Positions 1 through 5,939 of a stretch of 15,166 bases of DNA are shown here, piece by piece. Location of the stretch: assembly GCA_938036545.1 (NCBI GenBank), contig CALHQJ010000126.1, positions 1 to 15,166 on the forward strand, in the 5' to 3' direction. The first letter of the stretch is position 1, and every line of letters starts with the position of its first letter. The notes under the pieces are model-generated. The model saw only the letters and a list, made by a program, of their open reading frames with translations. It was not told the DNA's origin and searched no databases. The DNA comes from an uncultured Clostridium sp. (lineage in GTDB: Bacteria > Bacillota > Clostridia > Lachnospirales > Lachnospiraceae). The position numbers and the translations under genes are program-made.

Positions 1-351
1 GCCATTCGTAAAATTTGTTGTATATGATTTATAATTATCATGTTTACTCTTAAATTTCGGATAACCTGCATGCTCCCTAAAAAATTTCTGATATGCACTG
101 TCCATGTTATAAATTGCATTTGTCAGGGCAAATTTATCTACTTCTTTCAGCCATTTATATTCTTTCTTTAATTTTCCGTTGCAGTAATTATTACAGTCCG
201 TTTTGCTGACAGATTTCTTCTCTTTCTCATAAGTTTCTTTTCGATATGCAAGTGTCTGATTATACACAAAACGGCAACAGCCGAATGTTTTTGCTATCTG
301 TATTTTTTGCTCATTATTAGGATATATTCTGTATTTATATGCCTTTAACAT
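1..351 (-). CDS. tnpB: RNA-guided endonuclease TnpB / OrfB family, N-terminal 117 residues (runs off window)
   Basis: The reverse strand reads openly from an ATG at 349-351 to base 1 (117 codons) and begins MLKAYKYRIYPNNEQ, followed by CCRFVYNQTLAYRKE. This is the typical start of the IS200/IS605 OrfB/TnpB family, covering the N-terminal wedge/HTH_OrfB region. The A-N-x-x-x-N-M-x-x-A-Y-x-x-F-F segment (about residues 77-91) and the GYPKFKSK segment (97-104) are also family-typical. The catalytic RuvC domain and zinc finger lie beyond the window, so activity cannot be judged. A GGTGGTGACGG stretch before the ATG is a plausible ribosome binding site. TnpB proteins of this family are RNA-guided nucleases that help keep the element in place. 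No frameshift or stop is seen in the visible part. Confidence 0.88.
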   Translation of the reverse strand, partial: MLKAYKYRIYPNNEQKIQIAKTFGCCRFVYNQTLAYRKETYEKEKKSVSKTDCNNYCNGKLKKEYKWLKEVDKFALTNAIYNMDSAYQKFFREHAGYPKFKSKHDNYKSYTTNFTNG

Positions 352-369
352 CCGCCGTCACCACCTTTC

Positions 370-774
370 TCATCCTTGATTTTCTATATATCTTTTTAGT
401 ATTTCTTCTGATACATTTCCTACACTACAGGCAAAATATCCATCTGTCCAAAAAGTATGTTCTTTCCAAAAATGCTTTCGCAAATAATTCGGATACCTTT
501 CCCATACATGATATGTTGTATAACTTTTCATTAAGTTTACAATCTTGCTCACTGACATTGTAGGTTCCGTTTCTATCATGTAATGGATATGGTCTTTGTC
601 CGTTTCCATATATTTGATAATGACTTTATGCCTTTGACATATCTCATAAGACAACTGTTTTATATCGTCTGATATCTACTTTGAAACCAGCAACTTCTTT
701 CTATATTTGCAGACGAATATAATATGATATTGGAGTAAGTACTTGTGTCTGTTTTTTGATTTCCATGTTCCCAT
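370..774 (-). pseudogene. tnpA: IS200-family Y1 HUH transposase TnpA, interrupted by an in-frame amber codon
   Basis: Reading from the ATG at 772-774 gives a complete IS200/IS605 TnpA frame of 134 sense codons plus one internal stop, TAG at codon 33 (676-678). Before the stop: MGTWKSKNRHKYLLQYHIIF then VCKYRKKLL, the conserved family start. After it: METDKDHIHYMIE with the HUH pair H62/H64, GYFACSVGNVSEE, and the catalytic tyrosine Y129 with Q133 four residues on in the end RYIENQG. All key catalytic residues survive, but the stop removes the first strand and helix from any downstream restart product. An open frame from a TTG at 654 lacks this essential N-terminus. The enzyme normally cuts single-stranded element ends through a 5'-phosphotyrosine link. 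The stop is either real inactivation or a single-base sequencing error. Confidence 0.85.
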
Positions 775-815
775 ACCACAAGTATATAACAACTTTCCAC
801 TTTTGGCTGCCTTAA

Positions 816-837
816 CCCACCGTCTAAAGCCAGTGGG
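816..837 (-). repeat. Subterminal hairpin of the IS605-type left end
   Basis: On the minus strand CCCACTG and CGGTGGG pair (seven base pairs, one a T-G wobble) around an eight-base loop, GCTTTAGA. A GGCTTTAG-type loop in an imperfect palindrome upstream of tnpA is the common form of the structure that TnpA binds in single-stranded DNA. Position (about 40 bp before the tnpA ATG and about 50 bp from the end of the neighbouring ROK gene) supports its being the left end. Confidence 0.65.
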
Positions 838-885
838 ATTGCGGTAGCCTTATTTCAAACGTATCTACTGCCCCTCTGCCGCATA

Positions 886-2172
886 CTACGCCTCAATAAA
901 GTACTTCTTAATAGCCAGCGCTCCTGCTCCTTTCGCTCCTGTAAAATGGTCAAACTCTGCAAACTGAAACTCAATATCCTGATCGTCAATACCAAACAGA
1001 TGCTTTTTCGTCTCTGTCAGAATCAGTCGGCGGTTGCGTTTCAGCTTCATGATATACCCGTCAATGATAACCAGCGGCGGGCTGATAAAGTTAATAATAT
1101 TGGCCAGTTCCATTCCCAGATAAACAATGGCCTTTCCCACAACCTCACAGGCCAGCTCATCTCCGCACTCTTCTGCAGCCAGAATTTCTTTCATTCCGAT
1201 ATCCTCTGGCGAAGCCGCCATATCGTTTAACATGGTATCAATCCCCTGCCGCATTCCTTCTCTGGCCTGTTTTACAATGGCTCTCTCACTGGCCATCTCT
1301 TCCAGGCATCCGGAATCTCCGCAGACCTCACATTTCGGCCCGTGGATATCCACGACTACATGACCGATTTCTCCTGCTCCGGAAGTCTTTCCCGTTAAAA
1401 CGCTGTCCTTAATATACATAGGGCAGGCCAGACCATAAGAAATCAAATAATATGCAAAGGTATCCGCATGATCCTGATTACCGAACATCTCTTCGCCTAT
1501 AGCCCGCATACGGGCATTGTTTTCAATAACCACCGGCATATTTAAACGACGCCCAATATCCTTTGCCACTTTCCGGTTTTTCTCCCAGTTCTGGTAAGCG
1601 CTTTGTTTTAAAATACCGGTTTTTGGATCCACAAAACCAGTGAGCCCCACTCCGGCGCCCAGTATTTTTTCCTCATCTACTCCCGAATCCTCAACCACTT
1701 TCTCAATCTGATCCAATAAAGCCTGCATGATAAAATCATACTCATCTGACTCTGGAATGTATCGGCTGCTTTTAATCACATTTCCTCTTAAGTCCATCAG
1801 ACAGACTGCAATCTGATATTTATTAATCTCTGCCCCAATTACATAACAGGCATCTGCCACAAAATCAATCTGTACCGGACGGCGGCCCAGAGGACGGCGG
1901 CCTTCCCTGCTGCTTTTACCGGCTTTTTCTTCTGCTCCATTCTCTGCTTTAGAAGCTGCAGGCTCCTCTGTTTTTTCATCCTGGGAGGTCTCATATACAA
2001 ACCCCTGGCGAATCAGGCCGTTTACATTGGTGGTAATCGTTGGCGGCGTTAATGACAGCATTTCCGCAATCTGTGATCGGGAAATAGGGCCGTATTTATA
2101 GATAATTTCCTTAATCAATGTTTCGTTTTGTTTTTTTACTCGAATCGGGTTATTTCCCTGAGTTCTGGACAT
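886..2172 (-). CDS. ROK family transcriptional regulator (NagC/XylR type)
   Basis: This 428-residue DNA-binding sugar sensor has a winged helix (about residues 17-62, SRSQIAEMLSLTPPTITTNV as the recognition segment), an acidic low-complexity linker (64-98), and a ROK sugar-kinase-like domain (about 105-428). The domain carries GAGVGLTGFVDPKTG and GAGEIGHVVVDIHGP followed by CEVCGDSGC, giving a zinc site of H271, C281, C284 and C289. The catalytic ENDAN aspartate of ROK kinases is replaced by asparagine (E217-N-N219-A), as fits a regulator rather than an enzyme. The ATG at 2172 has a GGAGGAA site eight bases upstream; a longer open frame to 2283 has no such site and runs into an inserted repeat. 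The gene is last in the sugar cluster, behind a terminator and with its own promoter. It probably controls the isomerase/symporter and aldolase promoters, binding a pathway sugar. Role inferred from family and position. Confidence 0.92.
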   Translation of the reverse strand: MSRTQGNNPIRVKKQNETLIKEIIYKYGPISRSQIAEMLSLTPPTITTNVNGLIRQGFVYETSQDEKTEEPAASKAENGAEEKAGKSSREGRRPLGRRPVQIDFVADACYVIGAEINKYQIAVCLMDLRGNVIKSSRYIPESDEYDFIMQALLDQIEKVVEDSGVDEEKILGAGVGLTGFVDPKTGILKQSAYQNWEKNRKVAKDIGRRLNMPVVIENNARMRAIGEEMFGNQDHADTFAYYLISYGLACPMYIKDSVLTGKTSGAGEIGHVVVDIHGPKCEVCGDSGCLEEMASERAIVKQAREGMRQGIDTMLNDMAASPEDIGMKEILAAEECGDELACEVVGKAIVYLGMELANIINFISPPLVIIDGYIMKLKRNRRLILTETKKHLFGIDDQDIEFQFAEFDHFTGAKGAGALAIKKYFIEA

Positions 2173-2209
2173 AAGCTGATTCCTCCATACATTCTCTTTC
2201 CTGTCTATT

Positions 2210-2238
2210 ATTATACGGACTTTCCAAATGGTAAGCAA
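2210..2238 (-). promoter_or_regulatory. Putative sigma-A promoter of the ROK regulator gene
   Basis: TTGCTT (2233-2238) and a perfect TATAAT (2210-2215) are separated by 17 bp on the minus strand. The -10 lies 37 bp before the ATG, leaving room for the ribosome binding site. The -35 is poor. The inserted palindromic element begins about 30 bp upstream of this promoter and does not break it. Confidence 0.6.
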
Positions 2239-2259
2239 GGTATTTTTCCAGAAACCTAC

Positions 2260-2268
2260 AACCAAAAG
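2260..2268. repeat. Left copy of 9-bp direct repeat AACCAAAAG (putative target duplication)
   Basis: AACCAAAAG directly abuts the left inverted end of the 149-bp element. The same nine bases recur at 2419-2427 beyond the right end. This is best read as a target-site duplication made on insertion. Confidence 0.6.
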
Positions 2269-2417
2269 TAACAGTTCCGCCATGCGGAGATTCAGACAGA
2301 AAAAAGCATTGAAAGCTTGCTTTCATAAGAATTTTCCTGTCTGAATCTTCATAGGGCGGACGCCCGACGCTTCTTGTCCGCTGTAAGCGGGCAAGAAGAT
2401 GCATGGCGGAACTGTTA
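2269..2417. mobile_element. 149-bp palindromic cloverleaf-like miniature element (MITE-like) with 9-bp direct repeats
   Basis: Perfect 17-bp inverted ends (TAACAGTTCCGCCATGC at 2269-2285 and its complement at 2401-2417) enclose three further hairpins. The first is a 12-bp arm, 2288-2299 with 2337-2348, containing an inner GAAAGC/GCTTTC pair (2311-2324). The second is a small GGGCG/CGCCC stem (2354-2365). The third is a 13-bp arm with one wobble (2370-2382 with 2386-2398). A 9-bp direct repeat AACCAAAAG flanks the element at 2260-2268 and 2419-2427; on the right, one extra T separates it from the inverted end. This is the layout of a non-autonomous insertion with target duplication. It codes for nothing convincing. 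No transposase is nearby, so the family is unknown. Alternatives are a REP-like repeat or a structured RNA. Confidence 0.72.
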
Positions 2418-2418
2418 T

Positions 2419-2427
2419 AACCAAAAG
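2419..2427. repeat. Right copy of 9-bp direct repeat AACCAAAAG, overlapping a terminator flank
   Basis: This copy lies one base beyond the right inverted end. Its CCAAAAG part is also the A-tract that pairs with the CTTTTGG on the far side of the terminator hairpin at 2429-2457. So the original target site was probably the edge of that terminator. Confidence 0.6.
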
Positions 2428-2463
2428 AGAGCGCCGGATTTCATCAATCCGGCACTCCTTTTG
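2421..2463 (-). terminator. Rho-independent terminator of the symporter gene, probably bidirectional
   Basis: A 12-bp stem (2429-2440 with 2446-2457, one G-T wobble) closes a five-base loop, flanked by CCAAAAG and CTTTTGG. On the minus strand the stem is followed by CTTTTGG. It lies about 40 bp after the symporter stop codon and separates it from the ROK gene. Confidence 0.8.
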
Positions 2464-2500
2464 GTAAAGTGGGGTCTATCAAAATTTAGTAATATGCTTA

Positions 2501-3916
2501 TTATGCCCGTGCAGATTCTTCCAGATTCTTTGCACGAATTTCCATAATCTTCTCCTGCATCTCAATTTCATCCTTTCGATTTAACGGATAGAACCACATA
2601 CCGATTAAGGAGAAAATATAAGCTGCAATGGGAACTAATGTCATTAAATACAGAATTGCATTCAATGTGCTTGGAGCCTGCTGGGTCAGTTCAGCATTAT
2701 ATCCGGTAGATTCCAGGATTGCTCCTGCAAAGAATGCACTGAACGCCTGACAGCATTTGTTTACAAAAGTAAAGGTAGAAGATACCAGCGCATTGCAGGC
2801 AACTCCCTGTTTTACCTCTGCATAGTTTGCCGCATCCAGCACTGCGGAACGGCTCATGGTATTTGTAATGTTAAACAGAAATGTGGTACTTAACAGTGAC
2901 AGCATTACCATAAATACGTTTTGGCTTGGAGCGCCAAACAGTAACGGCAGAGTCAAAATTAAACATAAAGCTTCTACAATGGCAATACCAACTCTCTTAC
3001 CCAGCTTCTTGACAAAGGGACCAATGAAAAACAGCATAGCAAATGCAGCAATGGTTCCCATGTAACCAATATAGCTGATCAAATCGGTCCTGCCGCCCAT
3101 GTTATATTTGAAGAAATACATTCTGACAGAACTGCTGATCTGGCTTGCAAACATATCGGTACCATATGCTAACAGCACACATAACAGAGCGCGGTTTTTT
3201 ACAATAGCATTAACGCTGTCCTTAAAGGAAAGCTTCTGTCCCTGAGCTTTTTTCTTTGCGCTGTTTGGATTGTAAACATCCAGTTTCCGTACAGAAGCTG
3301 CGGACAAAATAAAGATAACAGTTGCAACTACAGAGTACAGAATAATCAGCTTTGTCCACGCCTGTGGATTATCCTGGCCGCCAAATGCATCCAGCATTGG
3401 AAGTGCAAAAGACTGTACAACCAAACCTGCTACTGCGCCAAATGCCTGGAAAATAGCCTGGATTTTGGTACGTCTTGCCACATCATTAGACAGCATAATC
3501 GGCAGAGCCAGCTGAGGAATCTGCACACAGGTCCAGGTTAAGGAATAGAAAATATAGGATACGTAAGCGTAAATCAGCTTTCCGGTTGGTCCTAAATCCG
3601 GTGTGGTAAACAGCATTACAAATGCAACACCTAAAAACGGAGCGCCAAAGGTAATAAAGGGACGGTATTTTCCCATTTTAGTGTTGGTTCTGTCAACAAT
3701 GGCGCCCATAATCGGGTCTGTAACAGCGTCTACCAGACGGGCTACCATGAAAATCGTACCGGCTGCCAGGGCAGAAATCCCCAAAATGTTGGTGTAATAA
3801 TACATGACATACAAACTCACCATCATAAAGATGATGTTGTTCGCAAAGTTGCCTGTACTATATAGCCAGACGTCCTTTCCTGATGCTTCTGTGTTCGTGT
3901 TCTTGTTCATAGACAT
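2501..3916 (-). CDS. GPH family (glycoside-pentoside-hexuronide) sugar:cation symporter
   Basis: This 471-residue integral membrane transporter (MFS_2, MelB/YicJ/YihO group) imports an unmodified sugar or glycoside together with Na+ or H+. Visible signs are about twelve hydrophobic segments and the family signature between helices 2 and 3, D63-AVT-D67-P68-IM-G71-AIV-D75-R76, followed by KMGKYRPFI; the aspartates correspond to those used for cation coupling in MelB. Length is normal. The ATG at 3916 has GGGAGGAAA with seven-base spacing. A second ATG two codons on is less well placed. The gene follows the isomerase gene by 68 bp with no clear promoter between, so the two probably form one operon ending in the terminator at 2421-2463. 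Substrate cannot be read from sequence; context suggests a hexose-type sugar that is not phosphorylated during entry. Confidence 0.93.
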   Translation of the reverse strand: MSMNKNTNTEASGKDVWLYSTGNFANNIIFMMVSLYVMYYYTNILGISALAAGTIFMVARLVDAVTDPIMGAIVDRTNTKMGKYRPFITFGAPFLGVAFVMLFTTPDLGPTGKLIYAYVSYIFYSLTWTCVQIPQLALPIMLSNDVARRTKIQAIFQAFGAVAGLVVQSFALPMLDAFGGQDNPQAWTKLIILYSVVATVIFILSAASVRKLDVYNPNSAKKKAQGQKLSFKDSVNAIVKNRALLCVLLAYGTDMFASQISSSVRMYFFKYNMGGRTDLISYIGYMGTIAAFAMLFFIGPFVKKLGKRVGIAIVEALCLILTLPLLFGAPSQNVFMVMLSLLSTTFLFNITNTMSRSAVLDAANYAEVKQGVACNALVSSTFTFVNKCCQAFSAFFAGAILESTGYNAELTQQAPSTLNAILYLMTLVPIAAYIFSLIGMWFYPLNRKDEIEMQEKIMEIRAKNLEESARA

Positions 3917-3984
3917 AACGTTTCCTCCCTAAGAAATTTTATCTTCTGTCCTGCAAAGATAGGCGGCTCTGCAGGAAATCATTT

Positions 3985-5247
3985 CTAGTTTTGCTCTTTC
4001 CCCAAAGCTTCAAACATATATCCCTTATATGCCTCTACTCCTGGCTGATCAAAGGGATTAATTCCCAAAAGCATGCCAGAAATATAGCAGGCAAACTCAA
4101 AGAAATAAAATAACTGTCCAAAGCTGTATTCATCAATCTGTTCGACCTGTATTTTGAAACATGGAATACACTGGGTATGGGCTTTATAAGTTGCTTCAAA
4201 CGCCTTTTTATTAATCTCCCAGAAATCCACCCCATTGAGATAATCAAACCGATCATCTACCTGATCCTTCTCCAATACATAAGATGCATCCTGATTTTTT
4301 ACATCCAGAAACGTCTCGAAAATCATATGGGTTCCGTCCTGGACAAATTGCCCGATTGAGTGAAGATCCTCGGAGCACTGAGCCGACACCGGATACAGGC
4401 CTTTTCCATCTTTTCCTTCACTTTCTGCAAACAGCTGAATCCACCATTTTGCAAAATAGCGGTAACGTGGCTCAAAAAAGCTTAACATTTCTGCTTTCAT
4501 GCCCTTTTGATTTAACAGATTCCGGATACAGGCGTAATAATAGGCAGGATTTTCCTCCCCTTCGGTTTCATATAAGTAAGCTCTCATGTCTTTTACGCCC
4601 TGTACCACTTTGCGGATGTCCGCTCCAGCCACCGCCATCGGAAATAAGCCTACATCGCAGATTGCCGAGTATCGTCCTCCAATTGCATCTGGGAAAATCA
4701 AAAATGTATAGCCATTATCTTTGGAAATCTTCTCTAAATGACTGCCTTTTGTACCAGTGGCAATGATTCGCTGGGAAGCCTTATCGCCATACCTCTCTGT
4801 CAGCCATTTTCTTAATACGCGAAAACCGATTCCCGGCTCCAGAGTCTCAAAATTTTTTGCAATCACATTGATGTATACCGACTTTCCTTCCAGCTCTTTT
4901 AACAGGCAGTTTACCTCATATGGCGAAATCGTATTCCCTGCGTAATACACCTTTGGTCCCTGTGGATTCAGCGCCTTAATGACAGAGCGTGCAGCATTGT
5001 TAGAACCTCCCACGCCAATCAGAACGAATGCATCTGCATGTTCCCGAACTTCTCTTGCTTTCTCTTCCAGTATGGAAAGCTGGGCATCTGACGCCCATTC
5101 TTCTGGATCCATCCATCCCAGCACGTCCTCATAACCTTTAGGATTGTATTTTACTCTGTCCAGTACCTCTTTCTTTTCCTCTAAATAAGACTGTAGTTCT
5201 TCCTTTTGAATCTTATTTACATGATCCTGATAAGTAATCGTAAGCAC
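3985..5247 (-). CDS. Divergent glucose-6-phosphate isomerase family protein (aldose-ketose isomerase)
   Basis: This 420-residue cytoplasmic protein has two SIS domains and is close in length to the short Gram-positive Pgi. Catalytic positions are kept: R192 in GGRYS, E275 in AESEGKDGKG, H296 in DLHSIGQFVQDG and K408 in NPFDQPGVEAYK. The substrate end is changed. The usual phosphate-binding S-K-S/T-x-T-T segment reads A130-K-N-F-E-T135, and GIGGSYLGAR reads GVGGSNNAAR (S82 kept). It may therefore isomerise a sugar other than glucose 6-phosphate. The start is the GTG at 5245-5247, with AAGGAGGG five bases upstream; a longer open frame to 5316 overlaps the promoter and lacks a binding site. It is first in a two-gene operon with the symporter, driven by the promoter at 5288-5316. 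Ordinary Pgi activity remains possible. Confidence 0.88.
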   Translation of the reverse strand: MLTITYQDHVNKIQKEELQSYLEEKKEVLDRVKYNPKGYEDVLGWMDPEEWASDAQLSILEEKAREVREHADAFVLIGVGGSNNAARSVIKALNPQGPKVYYAGNTISPYEVNCLLKELEGKSVYINVIAKNFETLEPGIGFRVLRKWLTERYGDKASQRIIATGTKGSHLEKISKDNGYTFLIFPDAIGGRYSAICDVGLFPMAVAGADIRKVVQGVKDMRAYLYETEGEENPAYYYACIRNLLNQKGMKAEMLSFFEPRYRYFAKWWIQLFAESEGKDGKGLYPVSAQCSEDLHSIGQFVQDGTHMIFETFLDVKNQDASYVLEKDQVDDRFDYLNGVDFWEINKKAFEATYKAHTQCIPCFKIQVEQIDEYSFGQLFYFFEFACYISGMLLGINPFDQPGVEAYKGYMFEALGKEQN

Positions 5248-5274
5248 AGTATCCCTCCTTTTCCATTTAATTAT

Positions 5275-5288
5275 TTTGTTTAAATAAA
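5275..5288. promoter_or_regulatory. Second candidate ROK operator, over the transcription start side of the -10
   Basis: TTTGTTTAAATAAA differs from a perfect palindrome at one pair and matches the core of the site at 5319-5334. It touches the -10 box, a position where a bound repressor would block initiation. The two sites are centred 45 bp apart. Confidence 0.45.
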
Positions 5289-5316
5289 TAATACACCTTA
5301 TTGTTAATAATGTCAA
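5288..5316 (-). promoter_or_regulatory. Consensus sigma-A promoter of the isomerase-symporter operon
   Basis: Perfect TTGACA (5311-5316) and TATTAT (5288-5293) with a 17-bp spacer on the minus strand, 41 bp before the GTG start. Such a near-ideal promoter with palindromes on either side suggests control by repression. Confidence 0.85.
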
Positions 5317-5318
5317 TT

Positions 5319-5334
5319 ATTTATTTAAATAAAT
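5319..5334. promoter_or_regulatory. 16-bp perfect palindrome upstream of the isomerase -35 (candidate ROK operator)
   Basis: ATTTATTTAAATAAAT is a perfect palindrome two bases upstream of the -35 box. AT-rich dyads centred on TTTAAA resemble the XylR/ROK operators of Firmicutes. It is paired with a near copy at 5275-5288. AT-rich palindromes can arise by chance, but two related copies bracketing a promoter make that less likely. Confidence 0.5.
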
Positions 5335-5349
5335 TAATTAATATGCCCT

Positions 5350-5361
5350 TTTTGTACAAAA
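5350..5361. promoter_or_regulatory. 12-bp palindrome in the isomerase/DUF3842 divergent region
   Basis: TTTTGTACAAAA is a perfect palindrome lying 14 bp upstream of the putative -35 of the DUF3842 gene. It differs in core from the TTTAAA dyads nearby, so it could be a site for another regulator. No direct evidence for function. Confidence 0.3.
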
Positions 5362-5375
5362 GCGCCAGACATATA

Positions 5376-5404
5376 TTGATTTACTCCTGTCTCTATGGTA
5401 AGAT
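5376..5404 (+). promoter_or_regulatory. Putative sigma-A promoter of the DUF3842 gene
   Basis: TTGATT (5376-5381) and TAAGAT (5399-5404) are separated by 17 bp on the plus strand. The -10 is 56 bp before the ATG at 5461. Moderate match to consensus. Confidence 0.5.
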
Positions 5405-5460
5405 GAAAGTTGCCTTTAGGCTTATGAACGTACTAATTCAAGCAATCGAGGACAAATCAC

Positions 5461-5868
5461 ATGAAAATCGTAATCATAGACGGACAGGGCGGAAAAATGG
5501 GACGCTCTGTAATTGAACAGTTAAAAAAAGCCTTTCCTGCCCAGGAGCTTCTGGCAATCGGCACCAACAGCATTGCCACAGCTTCCATGATGAAAGCGGG
5601 AGCCGTTTTAGGGGCAACCGGTGAAAACCCCATCCTGGTAGCCTGTCGGGACGCTGACATCATTATCGGCCCCATTGCCATTGTTATGGCCGACTCTCTC
5701 TTAGGTGAAATCACTCCTGCCATGGCAAACGCCATTGCTGCAAGCAAGGCCTATAAAATCCTGATTCCTACCAATCGGTGCAACCACTTTATTGCCGGAT
5801 GCCAGGCCGTTTCCTTTAATGAGGCCATTCGGGCGGTGTGCGAAGAAGTTGGACGGTTATTAGCATAA
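5461..5868 (+). CDS. DUF3842 family protein (small Rossmann-like protein of unknown function)
   Basis: A 135-residue soluble protein beginning MKIVIIDGQGGKMGRSVIEQ, where D7-G-Q-G-G-K-M-G14 is a glycine-rich nucleotide-binding type turn after a first beta strand. Alternating hydrophobic strands (LLAIGTNSIAT, ADIIIGPIAIV, YKILIPT) fit a short Rossmann fold. A conserved-looking end, PTNRCNHFIAGC, contains two cysteines and a histidine. I recognise it as the DUF3842 family of Firmicutes; no function is established to my knowledge. The ATG has GAGGAC nine bases upstream. It is the only plus-strand gene inside the sugar cluster, divergent from the isomerase operon and convergent with the aldolase gene, sharing one terminator with the latter. 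Its link to the pathway is unproven. Confidence 0.85.
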   Translation: MKIVIIDGQGGKMGRSVIEQLKKAFPAQELLAIGTNSIATASMMKAGAVLGATGENPILVACRDADIIIGPIAIVMADSLLGEITPAMANAIAASKAYKILIPTNRCNHFIAGCQAVSFNEAIRAVCEEVGRLLA

Positions 5869-5915
5869 AAAGAGCCTTTTCCTCTGGTTTTTACCAGGGA
5901 AAAAGGCTCTTTTTT
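5867..5915. terminator. Bidirectional rho-independent terminator between DUF3842 and the aldolase gene
   Basis: A long stem of about 20 bp, with one wobble and one mismatch, pairs 5867-5887 with 5894-5915 around GAGCCTTTTCC and its complement. It has A-tracts on one side and T-tracts on the other, so it works in both directions. It starts inside the DUF3842 stop codon and ends about 25 bp before the aldolase stop. Confidence 0.88.
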
Positions 5916-5939
5916 ATGTACAAATTCGTAACGCTTTAA

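Larger units (their letters stand above)
1..850 (-). mobile_element. IS200/IS605-type insertion sequence, left end with tnpA and start of tnpB (partial)
   Basis: Two adjacent minus-strand genes, a Y1 HUH transposase remnant and an OrfB/TnpB-type gene, are 18 bp apart in the same orientation, the usual IS605-family order. Upstream of tnpA lies a subterminal hairpin (816-837), as expected for the left end of this family, which has no classical terminal inverted repeats. The exact left tip cannot be fixed; it must lie between the hairpin and the ROK gene stop at 886, so 850 is approximate. The right end and most of tnpB are outside the window. The broken tnpA suggests the copy cannot move by itself. 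Confidence 0.85.

Noticed and set aside
2173..2283. N-terminal extension of the ROK regulator to 465 residues
   Set aside because: The extra 37 residues run through its promoter into the inserted element; the ATG at 2172 has a strong binding site.
2150..2404. Minus-strand open frame of 84 codons over the palindromic element
   Set aside because: It arises from the inverted repeats and overlaps the ROK gene start; no ribosome binding site and no recognisable protein.
4284..4766. 160-codon plus-strand open frame opposite the isomerase
   Set aside because: It is a shadow of the isomerase gene with low-complexity, non-family-like sequence and no binding site.
5248..5316. Longer isomerase start giving 443 residues
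   Set aside because: It would begin inside the -35 box of the promoter; the GTG at 5247 has an ideal binding site.
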